Part shown: positions 40,201 to 44,870 of the stretch, in pieces | Layout: each line of letters starts with the position of its first letter | How positions within the stretch are numbered: position 1 is the first letter of the stretch | From: Bolinopsis microptera | Lineage: Eukaryota; Ctenophora; Tentaculata; Lobata; Bolinopsidae | Reading direction: 5' to 3' | Assembly (NCBI RefSeq): GCF_026151205.1 | Contig: NC_087083.1 | Location: forward strand, 2,234,501-2,298,500 | DNA: 64,000 bases | The notes under the pieces: generated by a model | Told to the model about the DNA's origin: nothing | The model's database searches: none | Seen by the model: only the letters and a program-made list of their open reading frames with translations | Made by a program: the position numbers and the translations under genes

Positions 40201-41627
40201 GCCTTATAGGACGAGGTGTGTTGTACGTTTAGGTTTATAGGTCTGGATTGTGGCATGAAATTTGTTTTTACTTCTTTACTTACACATTTCATGATGGAAA
40301 AATGAACTTTTCGTCGAAAAAACCTAGCAAATATAAAATAATACCATCGTCAGGTAGTGATATTAGTTGGAGGAGGTATTGGAGTAACTCCGTTCGCTTC
40401 CATTTTAAAAGATCTCGTCCACAAAGCAACTTCCATGCAATCTTCTCTTTCCAAATTGAAGAAAGTGTATTTCCTGTGGTCGACGAGGACTCAGAAGCAG
40501 TTTGAGTGGCTTCTCGATATTATAGGTTTGATTTTTATTTTACAGCTCATGAACAAATCACAATGTTTCGGATAACTCCAAAAACAATCACAAAAGACTT
40601 TTATTTTGGCCCTTTTATAATTTCATCCCATATTTTTGACCATATGACGTCATCACACTAACCATATGACGTCATCATACTAACCATATGATGTCATCAT
40701 ACTAACCATATGACGTCATCATACTGACCATATGACGTCATCACTCTCTACTCAAGGTAAGTGTGAGCACGAAGACAGACGAGATATTCTGGATACACAC
40801 ATCTTCATAACGAGATTTTACGAGAAGAGTGACCTACGAACCACTATGTTGTACATCTGTGAGCGGCAGTTTCAGGACATATCTAACAGGTTTATTATTA
40901 TAAAATTCTGAAAAATTTATTTTATTTTTATTTATATTGAACGCGGGATTACTGATGAACTGAATACTAAGCAAAATACTAGTTTGACGGTCCAACAAAA
41001 AAAAACAGCTGTAAGCTTCTGGTAATGATTTGTTTTAAAGTAACTGTAATCATCTTAACATTGTAAATTTGCTTTTGTCACTAAAAAGATTTTACTTATT
41101 TTCAGGTCTCTATTTACTGGCCTGAAAGCGGTCACACATTTCGGTCGGCCCAATTTTAGCAGTATATTTGATCACATAGCGCTTACACATCAGGTATTTT
41201 AATTTAATAACAATCAACAGATGTGGATTCTGGTGATGCGTGACAGCAATTGAGTAACTAATCTGCATGCATCATTCAAACCCCGGAATCACTACCGAGT
41301 GTAAAAACTTACGCTTCACCTCCCCACCAGAATCCACATCTATGAGAGGAAGATTATATTCTATAGTTATCTCAGTTTGAAGCATTTGTGTTTAATTTCG
41401 AGATAATTCATTATTGAAGCATTCCACCTGGGTCCTAAACGAAATTAATATTAATTTCATCACAATTATCAATAAATTAATAAGGTAAATAATTATATTT
41501 CCTCAGGACGTCCGCAAGTTTGGTGTATTCGTGTGCGGGTCCACCATCAATGTCAGACTCAGTTACACTGACTTGTAGTAAGATTACGGGAAAACAAACT
41601 TTTGTTGCTTATGCGGAGAACTTTTAA
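7768..41627 (+). CDS. Duox: Dual oxidase, complete 37-exon gene with a terminal frameshift
   Basis: Duox carries electrons from cytosolic NADPH through FAD and two haems to O2 outside the cell, releasing H2O2. I joined 37 exons whose phases agree at every junction, giving about 1,462 residues (animal Duox ~1,500). Order: signal peptide (1-15), peroxidase homology domain (~20-555), TM1 (~570-594), cytosolic linker, two EF-hands (D810-E821, D846-E857), six-helix haem domain with H1042/H1056 and H1135/H1148, FAD motif HPFTLTS (1231-1237), NADPH motif GGGIGVTPF (1298-1306), C-terminal ENF. The NADPH cysteine motif and the ENF end are in different frames of the last exon: one G too many in the GGG at 41537-41539. 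Read as is, translation stops at 41578 after ~1,446 residues. Introns 21 and 33 (9.6 and 8.0 kb) are swollen by mobile and tandem DNA. Exons are given in the three block entries. Confidence 0.95.
10915..11105. mobile_element. Nested foldback (MITE-like) sequences in Duox intron 8
   Basis: Two foldbacks lie side by side. At 10942-10967 CGCTCGCCCA and its reverse complement form a near-perfect palindrome inside wider arms. At 10991-11097, ACCGATAGTCGAAATTCGAC is mirrored by GTCGAATTTCAACTATCGGT around repeats of AGCGTCAAAT. No coding capacity and no clear target duplication. Confidence 0.65.
11495..11661. repeat. Poly-C tract and (TA)n run in Duox intron 9
   Basis: An almost pure C tract at about 11495-11516 is followed by a (TA)n run at about 11638-11660, just before exon 10. 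Both are simple sequence and prone to length error. Confidence 0.8.
11822..11920. repeat. GC-rich inverted repeat in Duox intron 10
   Basis: The 25-bp arm at 11822-11846 (GGCGGAAGTCACTGCGGCGG...) is perfectly mirrored at 11896-11920. Between them GGCGGTGTACCGTCC occurs in tandem. It is a strongly GC-rich island in AT-rich intron sequence, and the intron transcript would form a stable stem. Confidence 0.85.
13492..26715 (+). CDS. Duox: Duox exons 15-24: TM1, cytosolic linker and two EF-hands
   Basis: Exons: 13492-13628, 14081-14207, 14396-14493, 14859-14945, 15226-15325, 15449-15538, 15833-15959, 25566-25669, 25998-26110, 26623-26715. Exon 15 encodes the first membrane helix ([20 protein letters not shown]) followed by a basic cytosolic edge. 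The linker carries the Duox strand LLLLISIPK and YDIMLKF. EF-hand 1 (DKDKNGSISFRE) is split between exons 21 and 22, so the 9.4-kb transposon in intron 21 sits in the middle of a calcium-binding loop. EF-hand 2 (DYDKNGSLHVDE) spans exons 22-23. Both loops keep canonical positions 1, 3, 5 and 12, so calcium activation should be intact. Confidence 0.9.
13625..13895. repeat. AT-rich microsatellite (AGTATAATAA / TATAAAGTA) in Duox intron 15
   Basis: Irregular tandem repeats of AAAGTATAATAAAGTATAA and variants with no coding sense. It begins immediately after the exon 15 donor. Confidence 0.85.
14725..14838. mobile_element. Short insertion flanked by a 19-bp direct repeat of the exon 18 acceptor region
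   Basis: The 114-bp segment matches the reverse complement of the foldback element at 27353-27482, including CTTGGGT, GATCCCGT, GACAAGGAAAAGGC and TTTCAATGTGACAACATCG, but lacks one arm. It is bounded by a 19-bp direct repeat AATTACGACCATATTTTCA (14706-14724 and 14839-14857). The second copy carries the functional acceptor of Duox exon 18. Confidence 0.75.
14945..15175. repeat. ~11-bp minisatellite (AGTTTAGTTAG) in Duox intron 18
   Basis: Roughly twenty diverged copies of GTTTAGTTAGA starting at the exon 18 donor. The first GTAAGTTTAGTTAGAG contains the donor itself, so this array too appears to have grown from sequence at the exon edge. Confidence 0.85.
16236..16358 (-). pseudogene. BED zinc-finger fragment of a hAT transposase
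   Basis: Read on the minus strand, the segment encodes a serine-rich start followed by [19 protein letters not shown], with aromatic W-x-F and C-x2-C spacing like the first half of a BED finger. The expected second half (H-x3-5-H) is missing because the frame runs into subterminal CCGGA repeats. A stop lies just upstream and no ATG is present. I read it as the remnant of the element's own transposase. Confidence 0.55.
16800..18017. repeat. ~250-bp satellite, left block
   Basis: About five head-to-tail copies with a period of 249 or 255 bp. The 6-bp difference is a GCGGGAG insertion present in alternate units. Recognisable words: CCTCGATACACAATTCTGGA, GGAAGGCAGGCCTCCCCTTT, ATTATTAGCCGAAAATATTT. 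Short open frames in it are non-coding. The block is cut at CTTCTAA by the LINE. Confidence 0.95.
18462..19835 (+). CDS. LINE ORF1: AlkB-like 2OG-Fe(II) dioxygenase fused to SGNH hydrolase
   Basis: 457 residues from the ATG at 18462; the reading frame is open further upstream but has no earlier ATG. Residues ~1-75 are a helical leader. Residues ~85-230 resemble AlkB-family dioxygenases: iron ligands H142-x-D144 (IHNDGE), H202 (RHAV), and RYSLSFR (R222, R228), the arginine pair that binds 2-oxoglutarate. Residues ~262-445 are an SGNH/GDSL esterase: GDS with Ser269, GG at 292-293, GTND with Asn325, and GIHPN with His428; the usual Asp three residues before His is Lys425. CR1-type ORF1 esterases are known; an added AlkB domain suggests the element repairs or edits its own methylated RNA (inference). 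Confidence 0.85.
   Translation: MINLQEIFDYVKAASVEDLRHILNSVQNELPKREGKVDNFVLHIEDFCEDEVLRDAVWVECESLQKLNTEGRHKATTAWLCSQDAPYIYTDTNPVHPPQDISGFPNIKRLLSLVNSSTEITGPLDSCLVIKYGNNQASTSIHNDGEKLMDQEKSICSFSLGCERTLEFYEGTTGKPNCVKTIRMKNNSLVVMRPGTQQNLRHAVRAEPATKGEPPKKSEQVRYSLSFRAIVKSGGQVSSQNISTETSTPASGTEAQVPAQRVTLVAGDSYAQRLDSAKLGKGKVTVVNVAEGGAKMDKVQKQLEDYCTAHPDVHVEKLLISVGTNDIRRVGDKIGTLRGPVKQLFGKIGLLFPNCKVYVQSLLPLPLQNDNDKLTNKRVMDFNRILYNECVFRRFFFMDVFYPFTKFKRALSEPVKRFDPLFENKGIHPNPQKGMGVLARFYIRAIHSRYFNPYIYQ
19918..23448 (+). CDS. LINE ORF2: APE-type endonuclease and reverse transcriptase
   Basis: 1,176 residues. The first ~165 are hydrophobic, with at least three membrane-like stretches, ending in [10 protein letters not shown] (N169-P172). 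The APE endonuclease (~185-440) shows NVQG, FNETWF, GDFN (354-357) and SDHFPI. The reverse transcriptase (~640-920) shows [47 protein letters not shown] and the catalytic YADD (868-871). A C-terminal region typical of CR1/jockey-group elements follows. All catalytic motifs are intact and there are no internal stops. Confidence 0.93.
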   Translation: MIDLVTYRFRVGVFSGNSFAKSIKHQNRRRGTGSIFDYLDSCIDSRLLFYIFYVIFICHFSLITITYVGVSGLAFSRVTYDCRAFVPTYPVPNLCRCFTVYFFLYLANMYYLRNNYSFDGLYRFCQISIHKNLNCIFTGRTGNTFTGCIIWLFLMNGFLIVLVNPGIVNPGPSPIGVRVGNGNKLNVYFQNVQGLIPFGELNNAHPMIDTTKCLEVSTYLNEAKIDIAIFNETWFKSSIADSEFLHPDRYKIFRSDRSKKTHPPDPSNPTRFRRNGGGVMIAVRADLDLTSKEVRLKYGAEILAVEFKTSTGIKFVVCTCYRVGTLGSANHEKIVESLKTLLRRRGLSKVFILGDFNLTGVSWSTLASSCPIEQSFVESFVDLGLQQCVLTPTHCKGKTLDLLLTNSVSNINDLMVGERDSACKSDHFPINFKINVKVGRKKPARRMCYNFKTVNWERLNHELRHTNWDALLNGTEPEIGWKKFKDKLFNVTDKFVKKCSVKTDGQNPWFDSECYDAWRKKVRLHKERHKSDRAEIAFSLARKNFKNVVAQKMRETLNESDDSALITKKFWSYVKSKTASQRIPEFVSHKGTVRNCPEDQANLFNDFFFEQFSEVSTYDIDIDYSNDWRFDIEFDHRRVRKILSNINANKAYGPDGIHGKLLKNCAVGLAYPISILFHSCYNIGTLPREWKLGHIVPIFKKGDKHEVSNYRPISLTCLITKVLERIIRDELLALTNGMINDKQHGFRAERSCATNLVGLCDSLALSLNENMRTDVVYFDFAKAFDSVNHDLILFKLKSKFGIDGRLLKFITDYLRDRQQQVLISGKFSSMRNAQSGVPQGSILGPLLFIMFIDDISVGISPGTQLSLYADDTKILRKIVSESDILRLQKDIDYLHDWSLSNKMRFHPDKCKVLTVAGRISETVSLLSVLPLFNFVYSMGRITLDYVDHEKDLGVIVTSNLDWKDQCSKVLSKANQKLGMARRNCYFVQDVNRHRVLYLTLVRSLFEHCSVIWRPVTKSQISKLEGLQKRAIKWILHEEYMSYPPSTYIQKCRQLKIMPIEDRFDFLDLIFFFKIVKQHIPVTLPSYLQPFQGHSRLRNSHMDSLCFVSSISPRASSNAFAKNFFYRTHTKWNHIPLDIREIESITDFKSKLSTYMWGKIIPVDSDSELDYSIETNP
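23785..25330. repeat. ~250-bp satellite, right block
   Basis: About six further copies of the same unit as the left block, continuing it across the LINE. Copies with the 6-bp insertion and GTGATCACGG variant dominate here. The last copy degenerates into the subterminal CCGGA-rich end of the hAT-like element. Confidence 0.95.
26193..26409. repeat. 8-bp microsatellite (GGACACAC)n in Duox intron 23
   Basis: About 27 nearly perfect copies of GGACACAC. Open frames on both strands are period artefacts. Confidence 0.95.
27001..41627 (+). CDS. Duox: Duox exons 25-37: NADPH-oxidase haem domain and FAD/NADPH dehydrogenase
   Basis: Exons: 27001-27104, 27518-27631, 28625-28725, 29052-29157, 29521-29642, 30948-31108, 31422-31544, 31826-31949, 32185-32348, 40354-40525, 40757-40889, 41106-41193, 41507-41627. 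Landmarks: [10 protein letters not shown] and [10 protein letters not shown] (helix 2-3), [20 protein letters not shown] (haem pair), [28 protein letters not shown] (second haem pair), YHPFTLTS (FAD), [33 protein letters not shown] (NADPH), [26 protein letters not shown], then VCG and, in the shifted frame, PPS...ENF. Exons 29 and 34 end at weak GTTTGA donors; the exon 29 end was placed because [11 protein letters not shown] aligns with the family. Exon 33 ends exactly where the 27-bp minisatellite begins. Confidence 0.9.
27353..27482. mobile_element. 130-bp foldback element in Duox intron 25
   Basis: Inverted arms of about 31 bp (GTTTCTTGGGTAAAATTTGT... and its mirror) enclose a ~70-bp core containing GGAAAAGGC in reverse. 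A truncated relative lies at 14725-14838. Non-coding MITE-like family. Confidence 0.8.
27764..27857. mobile_element. 94-bp foldback element in Duox intron 26
   Basis: Arms of ~33 bp (TACCTTGTCGGACTTTATTT... / mirror ending TAAGGTA) around a short loop. A diverged extra arm (CCTTATCGGACGTTATTTGA) lies at about 27656, suggesting repeated insertion or partial duplication. Confidence 0.75.
28036..28542. mobile_element. 507-bp TA-flanked inverted-repeat element in Duox intron 26
   Basis: The terminal repeat CCTTACAAGACATATTTATG is mirrored at the right end with one mismatch, and a TA dinucleotide stands on both sides, as for Tc1/mariner-type MITEs. Just inside each end a second palindrome (TACGAAAATATGGGGATTTT ... 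AAATCCCCAAATTTCGTAC) is repeated. No transposase. Confidence 0.75.
29381..29486. repeat. 53-bp tandem duplication in Duox intron 28
   Basis: TATAGTTACAACATTGCCTG through ATCATGGTAAC occurs twice in succession with one substitution, immediately upstream of exon 29. Confidence 0.9.
30283..30660 (-). pseudogene. C-terminal fragment of a LINE reverse-transcriptase ORF
   Basis: The minus strand reads [20 protein letters not shown], then [28 protein letters not shown] and LTESFHLR, the usual end of non-LTR ORF2 proteins (cysteine-rich tail with E-D-x3-x-E-C-P-x-Y). Only ~125 codons remain and no RT core precedes them. It lies antisense in Duox intron 29. Confidence 0.7.
30661..30769. repeat. Foldback with telomere-like GGTTAGGG/CCCTAACC core
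   Basis: TGTGTTCCCGAACA at the left is mirrored by TGTTCGGGAGCACA at the right. Between them GGGGTTAGGGT meets ACCCTAACC, an inverted pair of telomere-like words. It abuts the LINE fragment. Confidence 0.7.
31756..31796. promoter_or_regulatory. Two CRE motifs (TGACGTCA) in Duox intron 31
   Basis: Two copies of a 22-bp unit containing CATATGACGTCATCA, with perfect palindromic CREB/ATF sites at 31763-31770 and 31785-31792, 30 bp before exon 32. The same unit recurs in intron 34. Regulatory function is inferred from the motif only. Confidence 0.5.
32337..33978. repeat. 27-bp minisatellite array A, seeded from Duox exon 33 donor
   Basis: About 61 copies of a 27-bp unit TCCAACTACGAGGTATAGC + TTTATAGG. 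The first unit is the real end of exon 33 (TCCAACTACGAG, ending at 32348) plus its donor GTATAG. Variants alternate GGTCTA, GGTCCA and GCTCCA. Because the period is a multiple of three, frames on both strands stay open ([18 protein letters not shown]), but in the Duox frame each unit reads SNYEV-stop, so these are not proteins. Confidence 0.97.
33979..34206. repeat. 228-bp linker, first copy
   Basis: Unique sequence following array A, beginning AAATCAAGAGGCTTGCATAT. It is repeated almost identically at 36331-36558 after array B, making a higher-order repeat of linker plus minisatellite. No coding sense recognised. Confidence 0.9.
34207..35403 (+). mobile_element. Penelope-like retroelement fragment inserted in the minisatellite
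   Basis: At the second linker GTTAGAAC joins directly to TGCTTCC and the next array; here the same two ends are separated by 1.2 kb, so the inserted piece is defined by the paralogous empty site. It contains the RT frame at 34240-35118 and a 3' tail with an inverted repeat AAACCGGTACAGGTATTAA... / CCGGTGTGCC near 35155. It is 5'-truncated. Confidence 0.7.
34240..35118 (+). pseudogene. Reverse-transcriptase fragment, Penelope-like family
   Basis: 292 codons with [12 protein letters not shown] at the start, [18 protein letters not shown], the catalytic RYVDD, then [22 protein letters not shown] and a basic C-terminal part. These match the palm and thumb of Penelope-like RTs. The N-terminal fingers and the GIY-YIG endonuclease are absent, so it is a remnant although this piece is open. 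Family call is by motif memory; a retron- or DIRS-like RT is less likely. Confidence 0.65.
35415..36330. repeat. 27-bp minisatellite array B
   Basis: About 34 copies of the array A unit, dominated by the GGTCTA variant at its left side. It begins after TGCTTCCTAAC, the same junction word that starts array C. Confidence 0.97.
36331..36558. repeat. 228-bp linker, second copy
   Basis: Second copy of 33979-34206 with only a few substitutions (for example CTAGCAG for CTAGTAG). High identity implies recent duplication or gene conversion. Confidence 0.9.
36566..40212. repeat. 27-bp minisatellite array C
   Basis: About 135 copies, including units with small indels (for example near 38050, 38660, 38880 and 40010) that break the open frame. 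GCTCCA variants become common toward the right end. With A and B, the total is about 230 copies within Duox intron 33. Confidence 0.97.
40640..40745. promoter_or_regulatory. Five tandem CRE-type motifs in Duox intron 34
   Basis: Five copies of the 22-bp unit ACCATATGACGTCATCATACT; four hold a perfect TGACGTCA and one TGATGTCA. The array ends 12 bp before exon 35. Shared with intron 31. Confidence 0.5.
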
Positions 41628-41833
41628 TGAACTTTTGTACTTTTATAATGATTGGTATTTGGGTTGGGTAAAGGTTTGGATCCTGAATAATGGTAGAGAG
41701 GTGAGCCATTTGCTTTAAAATGTTGTTAATTTGATTTTTCATTTGTAATCGCAATAAGATGGTTTGTTATGTTATCAATTCCAGTTAAGATGGTTCTAAA
41801 AAGTTCGATTTGTTGGATTTGAATTGTATCTTT

Positions 41834-42435
41834 CAGAGGCGGCTATTGAGTAAATGAGGGCGTCCAGGCGTCTGTGGACGCCTTAAAATTATTATTTGGT
41901 GGCTGGTGCTTAAAATAGAAATAGTAATTAGTAATAGTGTTAGGAAATAACAAATCGCAATATAAAGGACTTCATTTACTATCATACGTTTTAATGTAAG
42001 CGCACGCATGATCTTCGTGAAATCTTGTGTTGTAGGGAGTCCAATCCTACCTCTGGACTACTCAGCCGCGCAGTTTTAACACATAGTTAATTGTAAACGT
42101 TACAAAGCACATCGTGCGCATCCCACTACAGGTAATCTATTATGATTTGCCTCGATTTGGGGGTCCAGGACCCTTTGCAATTTGACTGCTATATGATACT
42201 GCGCGGCTGAGATCGTACACGTGTGGTGTCCTGTTTCACCCATGTTATAAGTTTTTGTTTTTGTTTGCTGTCGCCTGTAAAGTGTTACACATTACATTTA
42301 CAAGGCCCTGTGTGTAATGTAATCGGTAGTTTGGAGGGATCAGCTTGAGCCGGCTCCCAAGCCCCCCTCCCCCCCCCCAGTCCATCGATTGGACCCCCAA
42401 CAAAACTGCCAGCCAGCTCCCACGAGCCGCCTCTG
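41834..42435. mobile_element. 602-bp hAT-like non-autonomous element just 3' of Duox
   Basis: Ends CAGAGGCGGCT and AGCCGCCTCTG are inverted, and the 8-bp duplication GTATCTTT flanks them (41826-41833, 42436-42443). An internal CAGCCGCGCAGT / ACTGCGCGGCTG pair forms a second inverted repeat. It lies 207 bp after the Duox stop and may contribute 3' UTR. A longer, inverted relative is at 61994-63360. Confidence 0.85.
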
Positions 42436-42443
42436 GTATCTTT

Positions 42444-42996
42444 AATTTCACGAAAATATTTAGAAGTTCATATCCCATCAGAGTTTTTATCCCAACAAGT
42501 GCCCTAAACCGTGTATCCTTAAAAGCTCAGCACCAACCCTTACCGGCCTGACGAAAAATACGGTCATTACAGATGTTTTACTTTTATAAGATTTTTTGTA
42601 AGAATTTTTGGTGATAAAAATAAAACTTCCTTAATTGATGCATTTCTAACATTCATAATCAGATTCATATAAATGGACAGCAAATGTAATATAGAAAAAT
42701 ATACGTTCAGGATTTAAGTATTTACTCTATGTACAAGGATATTTTCTACATTTCAAATAAAAGATTTCCAACATAAAACCAGGGTATAAAACTAAGATCT
42801 ATACAGTAAACATGAAAAACAATTCAAAAATAAAATTCTTCAGTTGAAAATCTGCCGATTTCAAGCTTAGTCCGAAAAACGAACGGTTCAAAACGCAGTC
42901 CAGAACAATACTTCACATATTGTCCATCACACTTTGAAATAGTTCAAAAAGGTTCACACATTGAACATTCAAGTTAAACACTACCACACCGTTCGC
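42444..42996. other. Probable 3' UTR / spacer of the phosphagen kinase gene
   Basis: AT-rich sequence immediately downstream of the kinase stop on the minus strand. No coding exon seen and no unambiguous minus-strand polyadenylation signal. Confidence 0.4.
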
Positions 42997-44160
42997 TTAT
43001 CCGTCGATCTCGTCCTCCATCTGGCTGATGACGTTGACACACTTGATCATGTCCTCAACCAGGTTGTACTCAGGATATCCCAGGCGTCTCCAGTTTGAAA
43101 TATCCACACGGTCAATAACCTCGCTGTGTTCTCCGGTGCTTCCTCGAGCCTGGCAGTTCATAGACCTGGCTACCTTGTCGATACCTTCGAATCCGATCTT
43201 TGCGATCAGTTTTGGGATGATGATGTGGACGCTGCCTCTCATTCCAGTTCCAATGTTGGTGGGGCAACAGGTAATCATACCAAGAACGGGATGACTCATG
43301 TACACTTCGTCCCTTTTCGTTACCTCCTGAAGACCCTTCTCTACAGCAGCAGCTCCTCGGCCGAGCCTGTCGAAGACAGATGGGATATCACCACCTTGTT
43401 CCATGGATATGATTCTCAGATGATCACCCTCGTTCAGCCACATCAGGAACTTCTCATCCTTGCTTACAAAGATACCTCTGCCATGGGGCCAATCAGCGTG
43501 GTAACCACTAGCAGCCTGCATCTTATCCTTTCCCCTGAAGAGGAAATGCTTGTCAACCAGCTCTTTAATCTCATCTTCTGACATGGTGGTGTGTCTGTAG
43601 AACTTTCCAGCCAGATCTCCAGTGAAGGTGCTGAAGACTCCTTCCATAAGAGTGGAGATCTCCTCTCTGGATTCCTTGGTTCCGCAAGTGTTCAAGGGGA
43701 AGAAACTGAGGTTTCTTGCGCACCTGATTCTTGTGGAAATGATCTTCTTCTGGGCGTGATCAGAGAGTGCAGTTCCAATCTTGTTGACGTCCATATCGGT
43801 GACGTGCTTCATGGTCTCCATGTCGAAACCAACGTGGTACTTTTCTACAACACCCTTGAACAGGGCTCCAAACTCGGAGTAGCTCTCCATGTCTCCAGCG
43901 TGACATCCCAGGAAACTGTCTGGGTTGATTATTCCAGTGTTGATGGATCGGGCCAGGGTCCAGCCGTTCTTCGTCTTGTGGTCCTTGTACTTGTCCCAGA
44001 CTTCCTTTGTCATGCACTGGGCCATGATGCTCTGCTTCTCCTGCTTCTGGTGCTCGTCCAAAGCTTTGGGGTACTCGTTCTTGGCCAGATCCTCGTCCAA
44101 GATCAGGTCGTAGTAGGGGTCGATAACCTTTGCCATAGCTGCCAATAATCTCCTAGACAT
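42997..44160 (-). CDS. Phosphagen (arginine/creatine-type guanidino) kinase
   Basis: 387 residues in one exon. It reversibly transfers phosphate between ATP and a guanidino compound as a cytosolic energy buffer. Start at 44160: on the minus strand a splice acceptor (TTACAG) precedes it by 13-14 bases, so the open frame further upstream is intronic. Family marks: GCHAGDMESY and KYHVGF (substrate-specificity region), STRIR (142-146), WPHGRGIF, HLRIISMEQGGD, and CPTNIGTGMRGSVH with catalytic Cys299. The motif usually reading NEEDHLR is NEGDHLR, so the second Glu, a catalytic residue in arginine and creatine kinases, is Gly245. Substrate is uncertain: CPTN resembles arginine kinases, while GCxAGD and the GTG stretch resemble creatine/taurocyamine kinases. 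The gene converges with Duox. Confidence 0.92.
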   Translation of the reverse strand: MSRRLLAAMAKVIDPYYDLILDEDLAKNEYPKALDEHQKQEKQSIMAQCMTKEVWDKYKDHKTKNGWTLARSINTGIINPDSFLGCHAGDMESYSEFGALFKGVVEKYHVGFDMETMKHVTDMDVNKIGTALSDHAQKKIISTRIRCARNLSFFPLNTCGTKESREEISTLMEGVFSTFTGDLAGKFYRHTTMSEDEIKELVDKHFLFRGKDKMQAASGYHADWPHGRGIFVSKDEKFLMWLNEGDHLRIISMEQGGDIPSVFDRLGRGAAAVEKGLQEVTKRDEVYMSHPVLGMITCCPTNIGTGMRGSVHIIIPKLIAKIGFEGIDKVARSMNCQARGSTGEHSEVIDRVDISNWRRLGYPEYNLVEDMIKCVNVISQMEDEIDG

Positions 44161-44870
44161 GATGTTGCTATCAGCTGTAAGATACACTAACTCATTAGAA
44201 ACATGCAACATGCACGTCACGACAACTGTAACAGTATAACCCACACATTAAAGACACATTCATATACTTACCTGAACAGTAAACACGTTACCCAAATGTC
44301 TTAAAAGCAATGATTTGGATCGTAAAATGTGCTTACAACCGACAGTCTATCCAAGTCATCGTTGATGCATAATCAGACCCTCTCATAACACCATGGGTAT
44401 AGGACAATAGGGCGTAGGACAATAGGGCGTAGGACACAATAGGGAGTTACCTTTCCAAAAGGGTGGACACAAGGACGAATCACATGATTCATTTTAGCAT
44501 CGACACGAACCAAAAACCGTCCTGCTAGATTCTGAAGACCAAGTTTGCACATGAACATCTAGCAGGGTTTAATTGGTCTAAGCACGTTACCAAATCTGCT
44601 GCTGAGTTGGCTGAGATATTTAAGGAAAATCTTTCAATTTTTGGCTCGTGTAAATCTGGGTGATTATTTAATTATTTAATTATTTATCATGTTTTGTTTC
44701 GAATTTATATGTGGGTAGACCCAATTCTTCGAACTAAGCTTTACGTCAACCTGACTGTTGAGAACATCAAAAAACCCGTTTGTCCATGTTAATGTGATCA
44801 TGCAATTCCCCTCGTGTCCACCTTTTTAAGAAAGTACTGCCCCTTGCGCCCTACGCCCTCGTGTCCGGTT
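44161..44870. other. 5' intron and upstream region of the kinase gene
   Basis: It contains the acceptor before the kinase coding exon and, at about 44396-44447, three copies of TAGGACAATAGGGCG. The untranslated first exon and promoter should lie here or further right; not resolved. Confidence 0.4.

Noticed and set aside
43126-44148. Plus-strand frames opposite the phosphagen kinase
   Set aside because: Shadows of the strongly coding minus strand; no family resemblance.
44161-44244. Upstream extension of the kinase to another ATG
   Set aside because: A splice acceptor lies between it and the chosen start; the extension shows no conserved residues.
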